Below, in pieces: positions 28,360 through 38,060 of a stretch of DNA of 64,000 nt. Under the pieces are notes generated by a model. It was not told where the DNA came from, searched no databases, and saw nothing but the letters and a program-made list of their open reading frames with translations. Origin of the DNA: Woeseiaceae bacterium (GTDB lineage Bacteria; Pseudomonadota; Gammaproteobacteria; Steroidobacterales; Woeseiaceae). Position 1 is the first letter of the stretch. Each line of letters opens with the position of its first letter. A program made the translations under genes and the position numbers. Location: NCBI GenBank assembly GCA_021773035.1, contig JAJFKU010000072.1, positions 1-64,000 of the forward strand, given 5' to 3'.

Positions 28360-29643
28360 TCAGGCCTCCGGCAATAGTGCGAACTTCTGACAACCGGGAA
28401 GATTGTCGTCACGTAGCGTAGCAGGCGATTCGCCAAGAAGCTCGGCTGCCGCGGCGCGCAGTTCGGCGAGTGCGGTTTCGGTGCCGGAACCGGAAAGGCG
28501 TGCCACGAGATTGTCCAGGCTGAAGCTGCCTTTCGACTTGCTGCGGATTTCTCTGTCGAGATCTCGAAAAATGGTGACAGACAGTGCGGTTGTAGCACCG
28601 CTTGAGTCCACGCCGCAGAGCGTGCCTGATTCGAGCGCCCATTGCTCCTGGCTTTCGAGAGCGCGATTGTAACGCCGCGTCGTGATGGCACCGCCGCGCT
28701 GCAGCAGTTCAAGGCTGTAGTACTCAGCAAGGCCTTCGACGATCCAGTCGAATCCCTCGGCAGCCTTGATATCGAAGGCCACATGAACGACCTCATGCAC
28801 CAGGGTACTGGTAGCATTTTCGCTGATCAGCGGGCGGTCGGCATGAATGAATATGGACGAGGGTGCAGACAGTCCGCCGCGCCACATCGGGTCGCCGGCA
28901 CTGATGATCGTCAGGCGCGAGAGCGCGTCCGGCAGAACCGAAATCAGTTCCGGCAGGGTCCAGTTAAGCAGTGCCAGCATATCCATGCGCCGCACGGCCT
29001 GGCCCTGCGGTGCTGCGACCGTGATACGTGTACCGGCAATCGTTTCCCGACGTACGCCGAGTTCGCCCACCGCTATCCAGCCTTGCGGCTGGTCGAACCG
29101 CCGCGCCGGAATCACGACTTCCATGGGATCGTTGATCGATGAATATTCGGAAATGGCCGACCAGCCGGAAGGCAGGTCGAAACGCATTCGGGTAATGCTG
29201 TTGGCATCTTTCAGCGTGCGGGCCCGAGCTCTAGGGATAATGTCTTCCGCACGAAAAATTCCCCACTGCTTATTCAGCAGAGCGTCGTAGCCGCCGTCGT
29301 TGCGCTTGTTCGACGGGCGGACATGCCAGCGGAGCTTGCCGCCAGTGGTATCAGGTTGCCAGTATACGGTGTTGTCTCGGACATCGAGCATGCCATCGGC
29401 TTCGAACTGCGAGATTTTGCTTGCGTCGAATTCGAACGACAGTTCGCGAAGCTGGCCGCGCGTCTGTTCAACATCCATGCCCACGGCGACGGCGGTGGAG
29501 CCAGGGTCCGGCGCGATAGTGTAGAGAACAGCATAGTCCGGCGATGTTGTGCCGGCATCGGTTCCGGCGGCAGGTGCCTCGCATGCCGTGCAGGCGATCA
29601 TTGTCAGGCAAGTCAGTAACATCGATCCTGAGATGCAGTTCAT
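28360..29643 (-). CDS. Gluzincin-like metallopeptidase lipoprotein
   Basis: 427 aa from the ATG at 29643; the frame upstream crosses the divergent NlpC gene region. The N-terminus has a lipobox-like stretch ending in Cys18 or Cys21 (LTMIACTAC). A zinc motif HEVVH (283-287) followed by a downstream Glu in WIVEGLAEYY (E303) fits the M1/gluzincin pattern HExxH...E. The N-terminal 250 residues are beta-rich and not recognised. It is probably an envelope protease or peptidase. It starts 34 bp from the divergent NlpC/P60 lipoprotein gene, so both share a control region. Confidence 0.75.
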   Translation of the reverse strand: MNCISGSMLLTCLTMIACTACEAPAAGTDAGTTSPDYAVLYTIAPDPGSTAVAVGMDVEQTRGQLRELSFEFDASKISQFEADGMLDVRDNTVYWQPDTTGGKLRWHVRPSNKRNDGGYDALLNKQWGIFRAEDIIPRARARTLKDANSITRMRFDLPSGWSAISEYSSINDPMEVVIPARRFDQPQGWIAVGELGVRRETIAGTRITVAAPQGQAVRRMDMLALLNWTLPELISVLPDALSRLTIISAGDPMWRGGLSAPSSIFIHADRPLISENATSTLVHEVVHVAFDIKAAEGFDWIVEGLAEYYSLELLQRGGAITTRRYNRALESQEQWALESGTLCGVDSSGATTALSVTIFRDLDREIRSKSKGSFSLDNLVARLSGSGTETALAELRAAAAELLGESPATLRDDNLPGCQKFALLPEA

Positions 29644-29677
29644 ACCGTATTCAGGCCTAGTGGCGTATGGTTGTCGG

Positions 29678-30193
29678 ATGATAACGCAGTCGGTTCGCAA
29701 AATTCGTAGTTTTGCCTTAACAATCACTGTGTTGGGCTTGATCTCTGCGTGCGGGTCGCAACCTGTTGACAGGACTGATAAACGGGTGGCCGAGCGTCCG
29801 GTAACAACGCCCGTTGCCCGTTCCGTGCCTACCGGCGAAAAAGCGGCAGCCGTCGCGCTGCAACAGGTAGGCGTACCGTATCGTTATGGTGGCTCGACGC
29901 GCAGCGGTTTCGACTGCAGCGGCCTGGTGCAGTATTCCTATCGGCAGGCTGGCAAGAACCTGCCGCGTACGACGGGCCAGCTGTGGTCATCGACATCAAC
30001 CGTGGCGCGCAGCGATTTGCTGGCTGGAGACCTGCTGTTTTTCAGTATTGAAGGCAAGATGTCGCATGTCGGCTTGTACCTCGGCGGACAGCGTTTCGTG
30101 CACGCGCCATCGTCCGGGCGCCAGGTCAGTGTAGAGCATTTGAACTCGCCGTTTTATGCGGCTGCGCTTATGCGCGCGGGACGGCCGAAATAA
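29678..30193 (+). CDS. NlpC/P60 cysteine endopeptidase lipoprotein
   Basis: 171 aa. Lipobox LISAC with Cys25. The NlpC/P60 domain is at about 58-168: catalytic Cys in GFDCSGLVQYSY, His in SHVGLYLGGQRFVHAPS, and a third polar residue shortly after. This family cuts peptide bonds in peptidoglycan stem peptides. It would sit in the outer or inner membrane facing the periplasm. The start is the ATG at 29678. It ends 2 bp before the stop of the convergent lipoprotein gene. Confidence 0.92.
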   Translation: MITQSVRKIRSFALTITVLGLISACGSQPVDRTDKRVAERPVTTPVARSVPTGEKAAAVALQQVGVPYRYGGSTRSGFDCSGLVQYSYRQAGKNLPRTTGQLWSSTSTVARSDLLAGDLLFFSIEGKMSHVGLYLGGQRFVHAPSSGRQVSVEHLNSPFYAAALMRAGRPK

Positions 30194-30195
30194 GC

Positions 30196-30864
30196 CTAGA
30201 TGGCCTCGTCGCTGACAATAAAGGACTTGAGTTGCGTCGCAAGTCCGTTGCACGCTTTCGATTGCGTTCGGGCGATTAGCGGTATCGGGACCACGAGCGC
30301 CGGTAAAAACGAGGTACCGTTATAGTCCGCCGTTACTGTTCCAGCGTTCTCCGAGTCGTCGAGATCCCAGATAGAGGCTTCATAGTCGGCGTTGTCCTGC
30401 CACCAGGCAAAACCAAAGCAACCACCACCACCCGGTCCGGCCGCGCAGGAGAGGCTGCCGCCCTGCGTGACCCGTGAGGTTCCGCCGTCGAGCCAGACGA
30501 TATACCGGACACCCATGTTCCTGACGGCCTCCGGCACGCCCGGTCTGGCCATGAGTGATACGAGGCCCTTCGTGTCCGCCGGCGCCGTGCGGGGTTCAAA
30601 CCATGGGAAAAGATTATCAATGAAGTTCTGGTTGTGGATTACGCTGAGTGCGCCTTTTCCGCGTCCCAGTGCTTTTTCGACGCAGCGGATGTAGTCGGCT
30701 TCCGTTTCATTACCCTGATGGTAGCTCTTCGCCATCACCACGACGGTTTCGCCGGCGAGCAGACCGGTCGTTTCTTCTCGCGCGTTCTCAACTCGTGCCG
30801 TTATGCAACCCTCGAGAGAGAAGGCCGCGAGGCTTATCATCAGGACTTTATTCGCCGTTATCAT
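30196..30864 (-). CDS. Lipoprotein of unknown function
   Basis: 222 aa from the ATG at 30864. The N-terminus has a lipoprotein-like signal ending at LEGC. Mature region: ETVVVMAKSYHQGNETEADYI and a C-rich, Gly-rich stretch (SCAAGPGGGGCFGFAWW). It has a repeated beta pattern with Trp/Asp-rich segments (WDLDDSENAGTVTADYN). No family recognised. It overlaps the upstream lipoprotein gene by 17 bp, so the two are probably one operon. Confidence 0.65.
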   Translation of the reverse strand: MITANKVLMISLAAFSLEGCITARVENAREETTGLLAGETVVVMAKSYHQGNETEADYIRCVEKALGRGKGALSVIHNQNFIDNLFPWFEPRTAPADTKGLVSLMARPGVPEAVRNMGVRYIVWLDGGTSRVTQGGSLSCAAGPGGGGCFGFAWWQDNADYEASIWDLDDSENAGTVTADYNGTSFLPALVVPIPLIARTQSKACNGLATQLKSFIVSDEAI

Positions 30865-31612
30865 CGATACCTCCAATCGCGAAGATGCCGACGGTACCTG
30901 CGCTACCGCCGAGAGATTCGTTGTCGGCCGCCGCCAGTGTCTCCAATTCGCTGATGTCTATCGGGCCGTCTGCCAATGCGGCGATCTTGGTCGCTTTGTT
31001 CATCTGCAGGAGAATGAGGGCGGCGGCATCGCGCATGGCTAATACTGCAGCGCGCTGCAGGGATTTGGAGCCACCGAGCCCCTCTTTTTGACTTTTTCCG
31101 TAAGCGCTGACCGTCCACGTTGAGGCGCTGTTGCCGGCGCTATCGTAGATCTGCATCCGGTAGCGAATCCAGACGGCAAAAGCATCCGTCTTACTCTGAT
31201 TGGGAACGGAGAATTCGAAACCTTCTATCTGTGGTTCGATTAAGGCGTCGAATGTGTAGTCCTTAGCGTTGTCGTCCGGACCCAGCACCGTGACATTGTC
31301 GAACATGTAGCCGAACAGCTGCGTGAAAAACGCGGCGTTTGCTGCTCCGAGGCTGATCGTCCAGGTTTCCCGGCCCAGTACGTTTTCTTCGTGGACGAAG
31401 TCGTGGAATTCGGCGGGGATTCGCACCGCCACGTCGAGTGGCAGCTTTTCGACATGCGGTTCGGGAATGGTGGGATTTTCAACGGTGACGTTTGATGCAC
31501 ACCCCGCCACAAGCAGCGAGAACAGGGTGGCGCCGGACCTTAATTGTTTTTTTGAGATCAAATGGTCGAAATCCGCGCAATTGATTGAGGTAGTACTGCT
31601 ATATGAGAGCAC
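30848..31612 (-). CDS. Lipoprotein of unknown function
   Basis: 254 aa in the ORF; the true start may be later, for example a TTG at 31561, because the lipobox (LLVAGC, Cys38) needs only about 20 residues before it. Mature region: PAEFHDFVHEENVLGRETW, AANAAFFTQLFGYMFDNV, WIRYRMQIYDSAGN and a C-terminal helix rich in Ala. No family recognised. It pairs with the overlapping downstream lipoprotein gene. Confidence 0.65.
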   Translation of the reverse strand: MLSYSSTTSINCADFDHLISKKQLRSGATLFSLLVAGCASNVTVENPTIPEPHVEKLPLDVAVRIPAEFHDFVHEENVLGRETWTISLGAANAAFFTQLFGYMFDNVTVLGPDDNAKDYTFDALIEPQIEGFEFSVPNQSKTDAFAVWIRYRMQIYDSAGNSASTWTVSAYGKSQKEGLGGSKSLQRAAVLAMRDAAALILLQMNKATKIAALADGPIDISELETLAAADNESLGGSAGTVGIFAIGGIDDNGE

Positions 31613-31702
31613 CTCCGCACGGCATAGTTCCGCGGAAATACCTTAAATGCAGGCCTTGACCACTTTAGTTCGGGCGACTGGCGAGTGCAAATGAAAATCG
31701 GG

Positions 31703-31731
31703 TTCAAGATGGCGGCTTCTGTAGGTATAAA
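31703..31731 (+). promoter_or_regulatory. Sigma-70-like promoter for the amidotransferase gene
   Basis: TTCAAG (31703-31708), 17-bp spacer, TATAAA (31726-31731). Start codon follows at 31773. Confidence 0.4.
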
Positions 31732-31772
31732 GGCCCATTCCGATGCGCCGATCCACAGACCCGGTTGTTGTT

Positions 31773-32525
31773 ATGGCCAGACCAAAAATTCTCGTATTTC
31801 AGCACGTTCCGTATGAACCGCTCGGAACTTTGAACCCGTTGTTGAAAGAGGCAGGATTCCGGATTCGCTACGTTAATTTCGGTCGCGAACCGGATGCCCG
31901 ACCGAGTCTCGACGGCTACGAAGCGCTGATTATTCTGGGCGGTCCGATGAATACCGACGAAATCGACGCCTTTCCCAATTTGTTAACCGAAGTAGCGGTT
32001 ATTCGAGAGGCTGTTGATCGCGGCAAGTCCGTACTGGGCATTTGTCTGGGAGCCCAGCTGCTGGCGAAGGCGCTTGGCGGCTCGGTTGCCAGAAACGTTA
32101 CGCGCGAAATCGGTTGGTACGATGTTTGTCTGACGGACGATGGACGGAAGGACCCTGTACTGTCGACATTTACTGCCGAGCAGAAGGTCTTCCAATGGCA
32201 CGAGGACGGCATTCAGTTGCCGCCGGGTGCTGTTCATCTTGCGGAATCCGAGCTAAGTGCCGTGCAGGCGTTTCGCCACGGAGAACAGGCTTACGGGTTT
32301 CAGTTTCACCTGGAGGTGGATCGCTCGCTCATCGAGCGTTGGCTGACTGTGCCGGCGAATCAGGCGACCCTGCAGGATGAAGCGGGACGTATCGATCCAG
32401 ATGAGATCAGAAAGCAGATAGCGGCATCGATCGACGACCTGCAGCGCTTGAGTCGCGATACTTTCTCACGCTGGATTCAGCGCTTTGAGATCAGTCCCCG
32501 CCGGCGTCGCTTACCGTCGCGTTAG
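31773..32525 (+). CDS. Class I glutamine amidotransferase-like protein
   Basis: 250 aa. Catalytic Cys in SVLGICLGAQLLAKALGG and the His/Glu pair in YGFQFHLEVD. LIILGGPMNTDE is conserved in the type I GATase subfamily annotated as GMP-synthase-like glutamine amidotransferases. No synthetase domain is attached, so the substrate is unknown. The start is the ATG at 31773; an upstream in-frame codon at 31743 is near the promoter and rejected. It runs tail-to-tail with srkA. Confidence 0.85.
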   Translation: MARPKILVFQHVPYEPLGTLNPLLKEAGFRIRYVNFGREPDARPSLDGYEALIILGGPMNTDEIDAFPNLLTEVAVIREAVDRGKSVLGICLGAQLLAKALGGSVARNVTREIGWYDVCLTDDGRKDPVLSTFTAEQKVFQWHEDGIQLPPGAVHLAESELSAVQAFRHGEQAYGFQFHLEVDRSLIERWLTVPANQATLQDEAGRIDPDEIRKQIAASIDDLQRLSRDTFSRWIQRFEISPRRRRLPSR

Positions 32526-33524
32526 TTAGAAATCTCGCCACTCGAGCGGTGCTTCCTGCATCAGCGCTACCTGCTCACGCAATGCTAGGACGTGATCGTC
32601 CCAGTAGCGCGCACTGTCAAACCAGGGGAACGCGACCTTAAACGCCGGATCTTCCCAGCGGCGCGCGAGCCAGGCAGCGTAGTGCATGATGCGCAGGCTG
32701 CGCAGCGCCTCCAGCAAGTGTAGTTCTCGCGCATCGAAGCGGCGGAACGATTGATAGCCTTGCAGCAGCGCTTCGAGCTGTGGCGTTTGCTCCGCGCGGT
32801 CCCCCGATAGAAACATCCAGAGATCCTGAACCGCAGGGCCATGACGGCAATCATCCAGATCGACAATGTGCAGCCTGTCCTCGTTTACCAGCACGTTGCC
32901 AGGATGAAAGTCACCATGCAGCCGGATTTCGCGTGCGTTGCCGGCGCGCTCGAAACAGGCTTCGACACCATCGAGGACAAGTTCGGCAACGCTCTCGTAG
33001 GCGTCGCAGTTTTCGAACGGTATGAACTCGTTGTCGAGCAGGTAATCCATCGACTCGACCCCGTAGCTGTCGATATCGATACGCGGCCGGTGTTTAAAAG
33101 ACGAGAGCTCGCCTTCGAGATGAATGCGCCCGATTAGTCGCCCGAGTTGCGTGAGTAATTCGTAGTTGTCGAGGTCGGGCGCGCGGCCACCGCGGCAGGG
33201 GAAAACCGCGAGACGATAATGTCCGGCATGCTGTAAAGTGCTGCCGCCAATTTCCATAGGTGGGACGACGGGGATGTCCTGGCTGGCGAGGTCGAGCGAA
33301 AAAACGTGCTCCTCAACGATCGATTCGTCGGACCAGCGATCGGGGCGGTAGAACTTGGCCACCACAGGTTTGTCGTCTTCGATACCGATCTGATAGACGC
33401 GGTTTTCATAGCTGTTGAGTGCTAAAAATCGGCCATCGCAGGCGAAGCCCATGTCATCCAGCGTCGCAACGATGTCCTCGGGCTGCAGGTCGGCAAAAGC
33501 CAGTGTTGCCGCGTCTCCGGTCAC
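32526..33524 (-). CDS. srkA: Stress response kinase A (YihE-like)
   Basis: 332 aa with an aminoglycoside-phosphotransferase/protein-kinase-like fold. LNSYENRVYQIGIEDDKPVVAKFYRP is the N-lobe with the Lys. The catalytic and metal motifs are LHGDFHPGNVLV and HIVDLDDCRHGPAVQDLWMF. It matches the SrkA family that acts on Ser/Thr in stressed cells. The GTG at 33524 overlaps the typA stop by 4 bp, so typA-srkA are likely co-transcribed. Confidence 0.93.
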   Translation of the reverse strand: MTGDAATLAFADLQPEDIVATLDDMGFACDGRFLALNSYENRVYQIGIEDDKPVVAKFYRPDRWSDESIVEEHVFSLDLASQDIPVVPPMEIGGSTLQHAGHYRLAVFPCRGGRAPDLDNYELLTQLGRLIGRIHLEGELSSFKHRPRIDIDSYGVESMDYLLDNEFIPFENCDAYESVAELVLDGVEACFERAGNAREIRLHGDFHPGNVLVNEDRLHIVDLDDCRHGPAVQDLWMFLSGDRAEQTPQLEALLQGYQSFRRFDARELHLLEALRSLRIMHYAAWLARRWEDPAFKVAFPWFDSARYWDDHVLALREQVALMQEAPLEWRDF

Positions 33525-35347
33525 GATGCTTTTTGTCGTGAGTCTCTTTTTCGTTCGACTTCGGTGAGAAACTTCTTTCTGAGTCGCAGGTTCGACGGTG
33601 TCACTTCGAGCAGTTCATCGTCGTCGAGAAATTCGAGTGACTGTTCCAGCGAATAGCGCAGCGGCGGCGTCAGAATGAGGTTCTCGTCGGTGCCGGCCGC
33701 GCGCACGTTGGTGAGCTGTTTCGCTTTCGTCGGATTCACGACCAGGTCGTTCTGGCGCTTGTGAATACCGATAATCATGCCTTCGTAAACCGGCGCACCG
33801 TGGCCAATGAAGAGCTTGCCGCGCTCCTGCAGGTTGAACAGCGCGTACGCCAGCGCTTTGCCATGCACCATGGAGACGAGTGTGCCGTTTGAGCGTTGTG
33901 CGATCGTTCCGGGGACGCGCGGCGCATACTGATCGAGTACGTGGTAGATCAGTCCCGTTCCGGAGGTTGCAGTCATGTACTCGGTTCGAAAGCCGATAAG
34001 CCCCCGGGTTGGAATCTTATAGTCGAGACGCATGCGTCCCTTACCGTCGGGCTGCATGTTCTGCAGTTCGCCTTTGCGGTCGGCCAGGCGGGTCATGACA
34101 GCACCCTGATAGGCCTCGTCGAAATCCACGGTGAGTTGTTCCCAGGGTTCGTGCTCGGCGCCGTCGACGTCATGCATGATGACTTCCGGGCGGGAAACGG
34201 CGAGCTCGAAACCTTCACGACGCATTGTTTCCACGAGTACCGATAAATGCAGTTCGCCGCGGCCGGAAACTCTGAATTTGTCCGGATCGCTGGTGTTATC
34301 GACGCGCAGTGCAACGTTGTGTTTGAGCTCCTGGTCAAGCCGTTCGCGAATCTGACGACTGGTGAGGAACTTGCCATCCTGTCCGGCGAATGGCGACTTG
34401 TTGACCTGGAAGGTCATGTTGACGGTCGGCTCATCGACACTGAGGGGCGGTAATGCTTCCTCGTGGTCACGGTCACACAGTGTGTCCGAGATGCCGAGTT
34501 TTTCGATACCGCTGAATACCACGATATCGCCGGCGGACGCCGATTCCACGCGTTGCCGCTTCAGTCCGTCAAAACCGAACAGTTCGAGTACCCGGCCGCG
34601 ACGCGATGTGGAGTCGGGGGCGACGATGCTCACAGGCGCGTTCGCTTTTATGCTGCCGCGGCTGATGCGCCCGATACCGAGTACGCCAACGTAAGTATCG
34701 TAGTCAAGGCTGGATACCTGTAGCTGCAGAGGCCCATCGGGATCGACGTCCGGGTGTGGCACATGTTTGACGATAGTCTCGAACAACGGATCCATATTGC
34801 CGTCGCGAACGTCCGAATTCTCGCTGGCATAACCCTCCAGCGCCGACGCGTAGATGATCGGAAAGTCGAGCTGCTCATCGGTAGCGCCGAGGCGGTCGAA
34901 CAGATCGAATGTCTGGTTGATAACCCAATCCGGGCGAGCGCCGTCGCGATCGACCTTGTTGATGACAACAACGGGTACAAGGCCCTGCGCAAAGGCTTTT
35001 TCGGTCACAAACCGGGTTTGTGGCATCGGGCCTTCGACCGCGTCGACCAATAGCAGGACGCTGTCCACCATCGACAAAACACGTTCGACTTCGCCACCGA
35101 AATCGGCGTGGCCCGGTGTATCGACAATATTGATGAGGTAGTCATTCCATTTGACCGAGGTGTTCTTCGCCAGAATCGTGATGCCGCGTTCTCGTTCGAG
35201 GTCGCTCGAGTCCATGAGGCGATCGGGTACGGCAGCTCGCGGCCCGAGCGTGCCGGACTGTTGCAGCATCTGGTCGACGAGCGTGGTCTTGCCATGATCG
35301 ACGTGCGCGATGATCGCGATATTTCGTAGTTTATTGAGTTGCGACAT
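33521..35347 (-). CDS. typA: GTPase TypA/BipA
   Basis: 608 aa from the ATG at 35347 ([27 protein letters not shown]). G motifs: [33 protein letters not shown]. Translation-factor domains II, III and V follow, and the BipA C-terminal domain ends KRDSRQKAS. It binds the ribosome and helps assembly of the 50S subunit in cold or stress. The frame upstream to 35389 is not used. Confidence 0.97.
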   Translation of the reverse strand: MSQLNKLRNIAIIAHVDHGKTTLVDQMLQQSGTLGPRAAVPDRLMDSSDLERERGITILAKNTSVKWNDYLINIVDTPGHADFGGEVERVLSMVDSVLLLVDAVEGPMPQTRFVTEKAFAQGLVPVVVINKVDRDGARPDWVINQTFDLFDRLGATDEQLDFPIIYASALEGYASENSDVRDGNMDPLFETIVKHVPHPDVDPDGPLQLQVSSLDYDTYVGVLGIGRISRGSIKANAPVSIVAPDSTSRRGRVLELFGFDGLKRQRVESASAGDIVVFSGIEKLGISDTLCDRDHEEALPPLSVDEPTVNMTFQVNKSPFAGQDGKFLTSRQIRERLDQELKHNVALRVDNTSDPDKFRVSGRGELHLSVLVETMRREGFELAVSRPEVIMHDVDGAEHEPWEQLTVDFDEAYQGAVMTRLADRKGELQNMQPDGKGRMRLDYKIPTRGLIGFRTEYMTATSGTGLIYHVLDQYAPRVPGTIAQRSNGTLVSMVHGKALAYALFNLQERGKLFIGHGAPVYEGMIIGIHKRQNDLVVNPTKAKQLTNVRAAGTDENLILTPPLRYSLEQSLEFLDDDELLEVTPSNLRLRKKFLTEVERKRDSRQKAS

Positions 35348-35419
35348 TAGGGTGGGCTCTCTAAGCAGGCGCGGATTATAGTGACCCATTACGAGAATTG
35401 ATATGGCACACTACGATCC

Positions 35420-36346
35420 ATGCGAAATCGACGATTGGTAAGGCTTTCAGCGGTTCTGGCTGCCCTGATACTGGGCGGCTGCAACCAGAGTGGCGCAAGT
35501 TTCGACTCGACAGCTCATGTGAGTGAGGTTATCGAGTGGCGTGCAGGGCGGTTAGAGCGACTGCTGGCGGCAACCGGCTACCTGAACCAGATCGGTCTCT
35601 ACTGGCTGGAGCCGGGTACCTACAGCTTCGGTTCCGATGCGTCGAATGACATTGTTTTTGACGCCGATAGCGCTGCGCAGATTGGCGTTTTTACGGTCGC
35701 CGCCGCCGGCGTTTCCATGACGGTCAATGCCGGCGTTGACGTGCACAGTGATGGCCAGCCCGTCGACGAACTCGCGATCGCGTCCGATGTTACCGAGCAG
35801 CCGACTATGCTGACGCACCGAAACCTGGCCTGGACTGTCGTTGAGCGCGAAGGGCGCTACGGCGTGCGCTTGCGTGATTTCGAGCATCCTTTTGTCAAGA
35901 GCTTCGGTCCGCTGGAGTATTTCGATATCGATCCGGCGTTTCGGGTGCAGGCGACATTGAAACGTTATCCGGAACCAGTAACGGCGAACGTGCAGACGGT
36001 TATCGAGGGGCTTGACTATCGTCCGGCCTCACCCGGTGTCGTCGAGTTCGAAATCGCCGGGCAACGCTTCGAGCTTGAGGCGTATACGGTGGGTGACCAG
36101 CTGTTTTACGTTTTCGGTGATCAGACGAATCGCGATGCAACCTATGGAGCAGGGCGCTTTCTTTACTCGACGGCGCCTGGGGAGGACGGCCTGACGGTGC
36201 TGGACTTCAATAAAGCCTACAGCCCGCCTTGCGCATTCAACGACTTTTCGACCTGCCCGGTCGCATCACCTCGAAACAGGCTGGCGCTTAGAGTTGAGGC
36301 CGGAGAGCTGTACGACGAGAACCTGCACTACTCTCCGGGCCACTAA
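35420..36346 (+). CDS. DUF1684 lipoprotein
   Basis: 308 aa. Lipobox LILGGC at residues 17-22. An FHA-like beta fold appears at about 60-150 (GTYSFGSDASNDIVF), and DUF1684 core motifs follow: FGPLEYFDIDPAFRVQATL, LFYVFGDQTN, GAGRFLYS, DFNKAYSPPCAFNDFSTCP and NRLALRVEAGE. Function unknown; it is an envelope protein. The start is the ATG at 35420, divergent from typA. The end overlaps the convergent gene at 36343 by 4 bp. Confidence 0.88.
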   Translation: MRNRRLVRLSAVLAALILGGCNQSGASFDSTAHVSEVIEWRAGRLERLLAATGYLNQIGLYWLEPGTYSFGSDASNDIVFDADSAAQIGVFTVAAAGVSMTVNAGVDVHSDGQPVDELAIASDVTEQPTMLTHRNLAWTVVEREGRYGVRLRDFEHPFVKSFGPLEYFDIDPAFRVQATLKRYPEPVTANVQTVIEGLDYRPASPGVVEFEIAGQRFELEAYTVGDQLFYVFGDQTNRDATYGAGRFLYSTAPGEDGLTVLDFNKAYSPPCAFNDFSTCPVASPRNRLALRVEAGELYDENLHYSPGH

Positions 36347-37584
36347 TCACGTAGCTCGAATGTGAGGCCGGCATTGTCACGCAGCCGATTGATCAGCGGC
36401 TCTGCCATGACAGCGGCCGGCGTCCAGACACCGCCGCCGGTTTTGATATCGTCCTTTGCGAGACATACGGCACATTCGCTGAGCATTTTGCTGGTTGAAC
36501 CGTAGCCCGGGTCCTGGTCACCGGTGATACGGCTGTGCAGTGCCGTGCCATCTGCTAGGACACCGATCTGCATCAGGTTGAAGAACCCTTCCTGCTGCAG
36601 TTTGGCGTCGGGTCCTTCACCGGGTTTGGCGAGTACGAATCGCTGCAGCAGCTTTCGAGTCGGTGTGAATGACGCCAGGAATACAATCATGCCGAGTCCC
36701 GCCGTCATCAGGGTGCCCTTGAGCCAGCCTCCGAACCCTCGACCGGTTGCGACGGATTCGTCGTAGCGGAAGTCTTTCCCGTACGGATAGCCGGCGAGTG
36801 CGTGGCTGCGCCTGACGACTTTCGTGTTGACTCCGGCCATGACGAACGGGGCAGTCCAAGATTTCGCATCCTCTCGATACACTACCTTCTTCTGATCGCG
36901 GCTGTCCGGACCGTCGCGCTCACCTTCCGGGTTGAGGCTGTAGGGGTGTATCAGTGTTCTGGCGATACTGCGGTCTTTTCGGGCTTCTTTGATGATGTTC
37001 ATCATGCTTGCCAGCGTACCGCCGCTAGCGGTGCCTTTGGTCGCCTTTACGAACATGCTGATTGATTTGCAATAGCTGCCGGTTTTCCTGAACGCGGTGT
37101 CCTGCAGGAACCAGACGCCGATATCCATGGGTACAGAGTCGAAGCCGCAGCAATGCACGATGCGAGCTCCGGACGCCTTGGCCGCGTCGTGATGAAGGTC
37201 GATCATTCGGCGTATCCAGTGCACTTCTCCGGCGAGGTCGCAGTAGTGCGTTCCTGACTTCACGCAGGCCTCGACGAGATCGGATCCATACAATGCATAG
37301 GGCCCAACCGTGGTGACTACAACGCGTGTTCGCGCCGCAAGAGACTCCAGCGCCTGTTTATCGAAACTGTCGGCGACAATGCAATTGAGATCAGCTGCGC
37401 CCGGCCCGAGTGTTTGCCGCAGTTCGAGGAGTTTCTTTTCACTGCGCCCGGCGATGGCCCAGCGGAGCTGCCCGTTACGGCCGTATTGTCTCAGTAAATA
37501 CTCCGCGACCAACAAACCGGTGAAACCGGTAGCGCCCTGGACAATTACGTCGAACTCCCGGTCCTGCTTTTCCGTATCGCTCAC
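36343..37584 (-). CDS. Saccharopine dehydrogenase-like NAD(P)-binding protein
   Basis: 413 aa from the GTG at 37584. N-terminal Rossmann motif VIVQGATGFTGLLVAEYL, then LRWAIAGRSEKKLLEL, HYCDLAGEVHWIRRMI and HCCGFDSVPMDIGVWFL. A hydrophobic stretch lies at about 315-335 (MTAGLGMIVFLASFTP). The best match in memory is the saccharopine-dehydrogenase/trans-acting enoyl-reductase-like family, which is usually not involved in lysine metabolism. The substrate is unknown. The next gene overlaps its start by 4 bp. Confidence 0.85.
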   Translation of the reverse strand: MSDTEKQDREFDVIVQGATGFTGLLVAEYLLRQYGRNGQLRWAIAGRSEKKLLELRQTLGPGAADLNCIVADSFDKQALESLAARTRVVVTTVGPYALYGSDLVEACVKSGTHYCDLAGEVHWIRRMIDLHHDAAKASGARIVHCCGFDSVPMDIGVWFLQDTAFRKTGSYCKSISMFVKATKGTASGGTLASMMNIIKEARKDRSIARTLIHPYSLNPEGERDGPDSRDQKKVVYREDAKSWTAPFVMAGVNTKVVRRSHALAGYPYGKDFRYDESVATGRGFGGWLKGTLMTAGLGMIVFLASFTPTRKLLQRFVLAKPGEGPDAKLQQEGFFNLMQIGVLADGTALHSRITGDQDPGYGSTSKMLSECAVCLAKDDIKTGGGVWTPAAVMAEPLINRLRDNAGLTFELRD

Positions 37585-38060
37585 AGTTTTTTCTCCAAAA
37601 ACGCGACTTCCTTGGCACCGCCCTCGGCTTCCTGCGAGCCGACCTGCCGGAATCCGAGGCGCTGGTGAAACTTCATCGAGCCTTCGTTGGCCGGCCGGGT
37701 ATTCACTTCGCAGGTCATTCTCGGTACCGGTGATTGTGTACGGTTGAAGTCGTCGTAGAGCGCGTCGGCCACGCCTCGACGCCTTGCCCATTCCGAAACA
37801 GCGACCCGGTCGATATAGGCGAAGTCTTCGTAGTTTTGACAAAACCAGCGGTAATTCGGGCTCTGGTAGCTGGTTCCCGGACGGAGTCCGATCAGAAAGC
37901 CGGCCATTTTCTGCTCAATTTTCGCGACGCGTACATAGGCAGCATTGTCGGCAAACCAGCGCAATTCCTGGGCGCCGATGCGGCTTACGTGAGGGATGGA
38001 GTCCTCGTTCAGCGCGAGTACCGGTTCAAAATCGCTTTCTTCGATGTCGGAAATTTCCAT
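37581..38060 (-). CDS. GNAT-family N-acetyltransferase
   Basis: 159 aa from the ATG at 38060; a GTG two codons upstream is possible. The GNAT acetyl-CoA motif is IDRVAVSEWARRRGVADALYDDF, and the C-terminal NEGSMKFHQRLGFRQVG completes the fold. Substrate unknown. It lies 4 bp over the start of the saccharopine-dehydrogenase-like gene, so the two are probably an operon. Confidence 0.88.
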   Translation of the reverse strand: MEISDIEESDFEPVLALNEDSIPHVSRIGAQELRWFADNAAYVRVAKIEQKMAGFLIGLRPGTSYQSPNYRWFCQNYEDFAYIDRVAVSEWARRRGVADALYDDFNRTQSPVPRMTCEVNTRPANEGSMKFHQRLGFRQVGSQEAEGGAKEVAFLEKKL

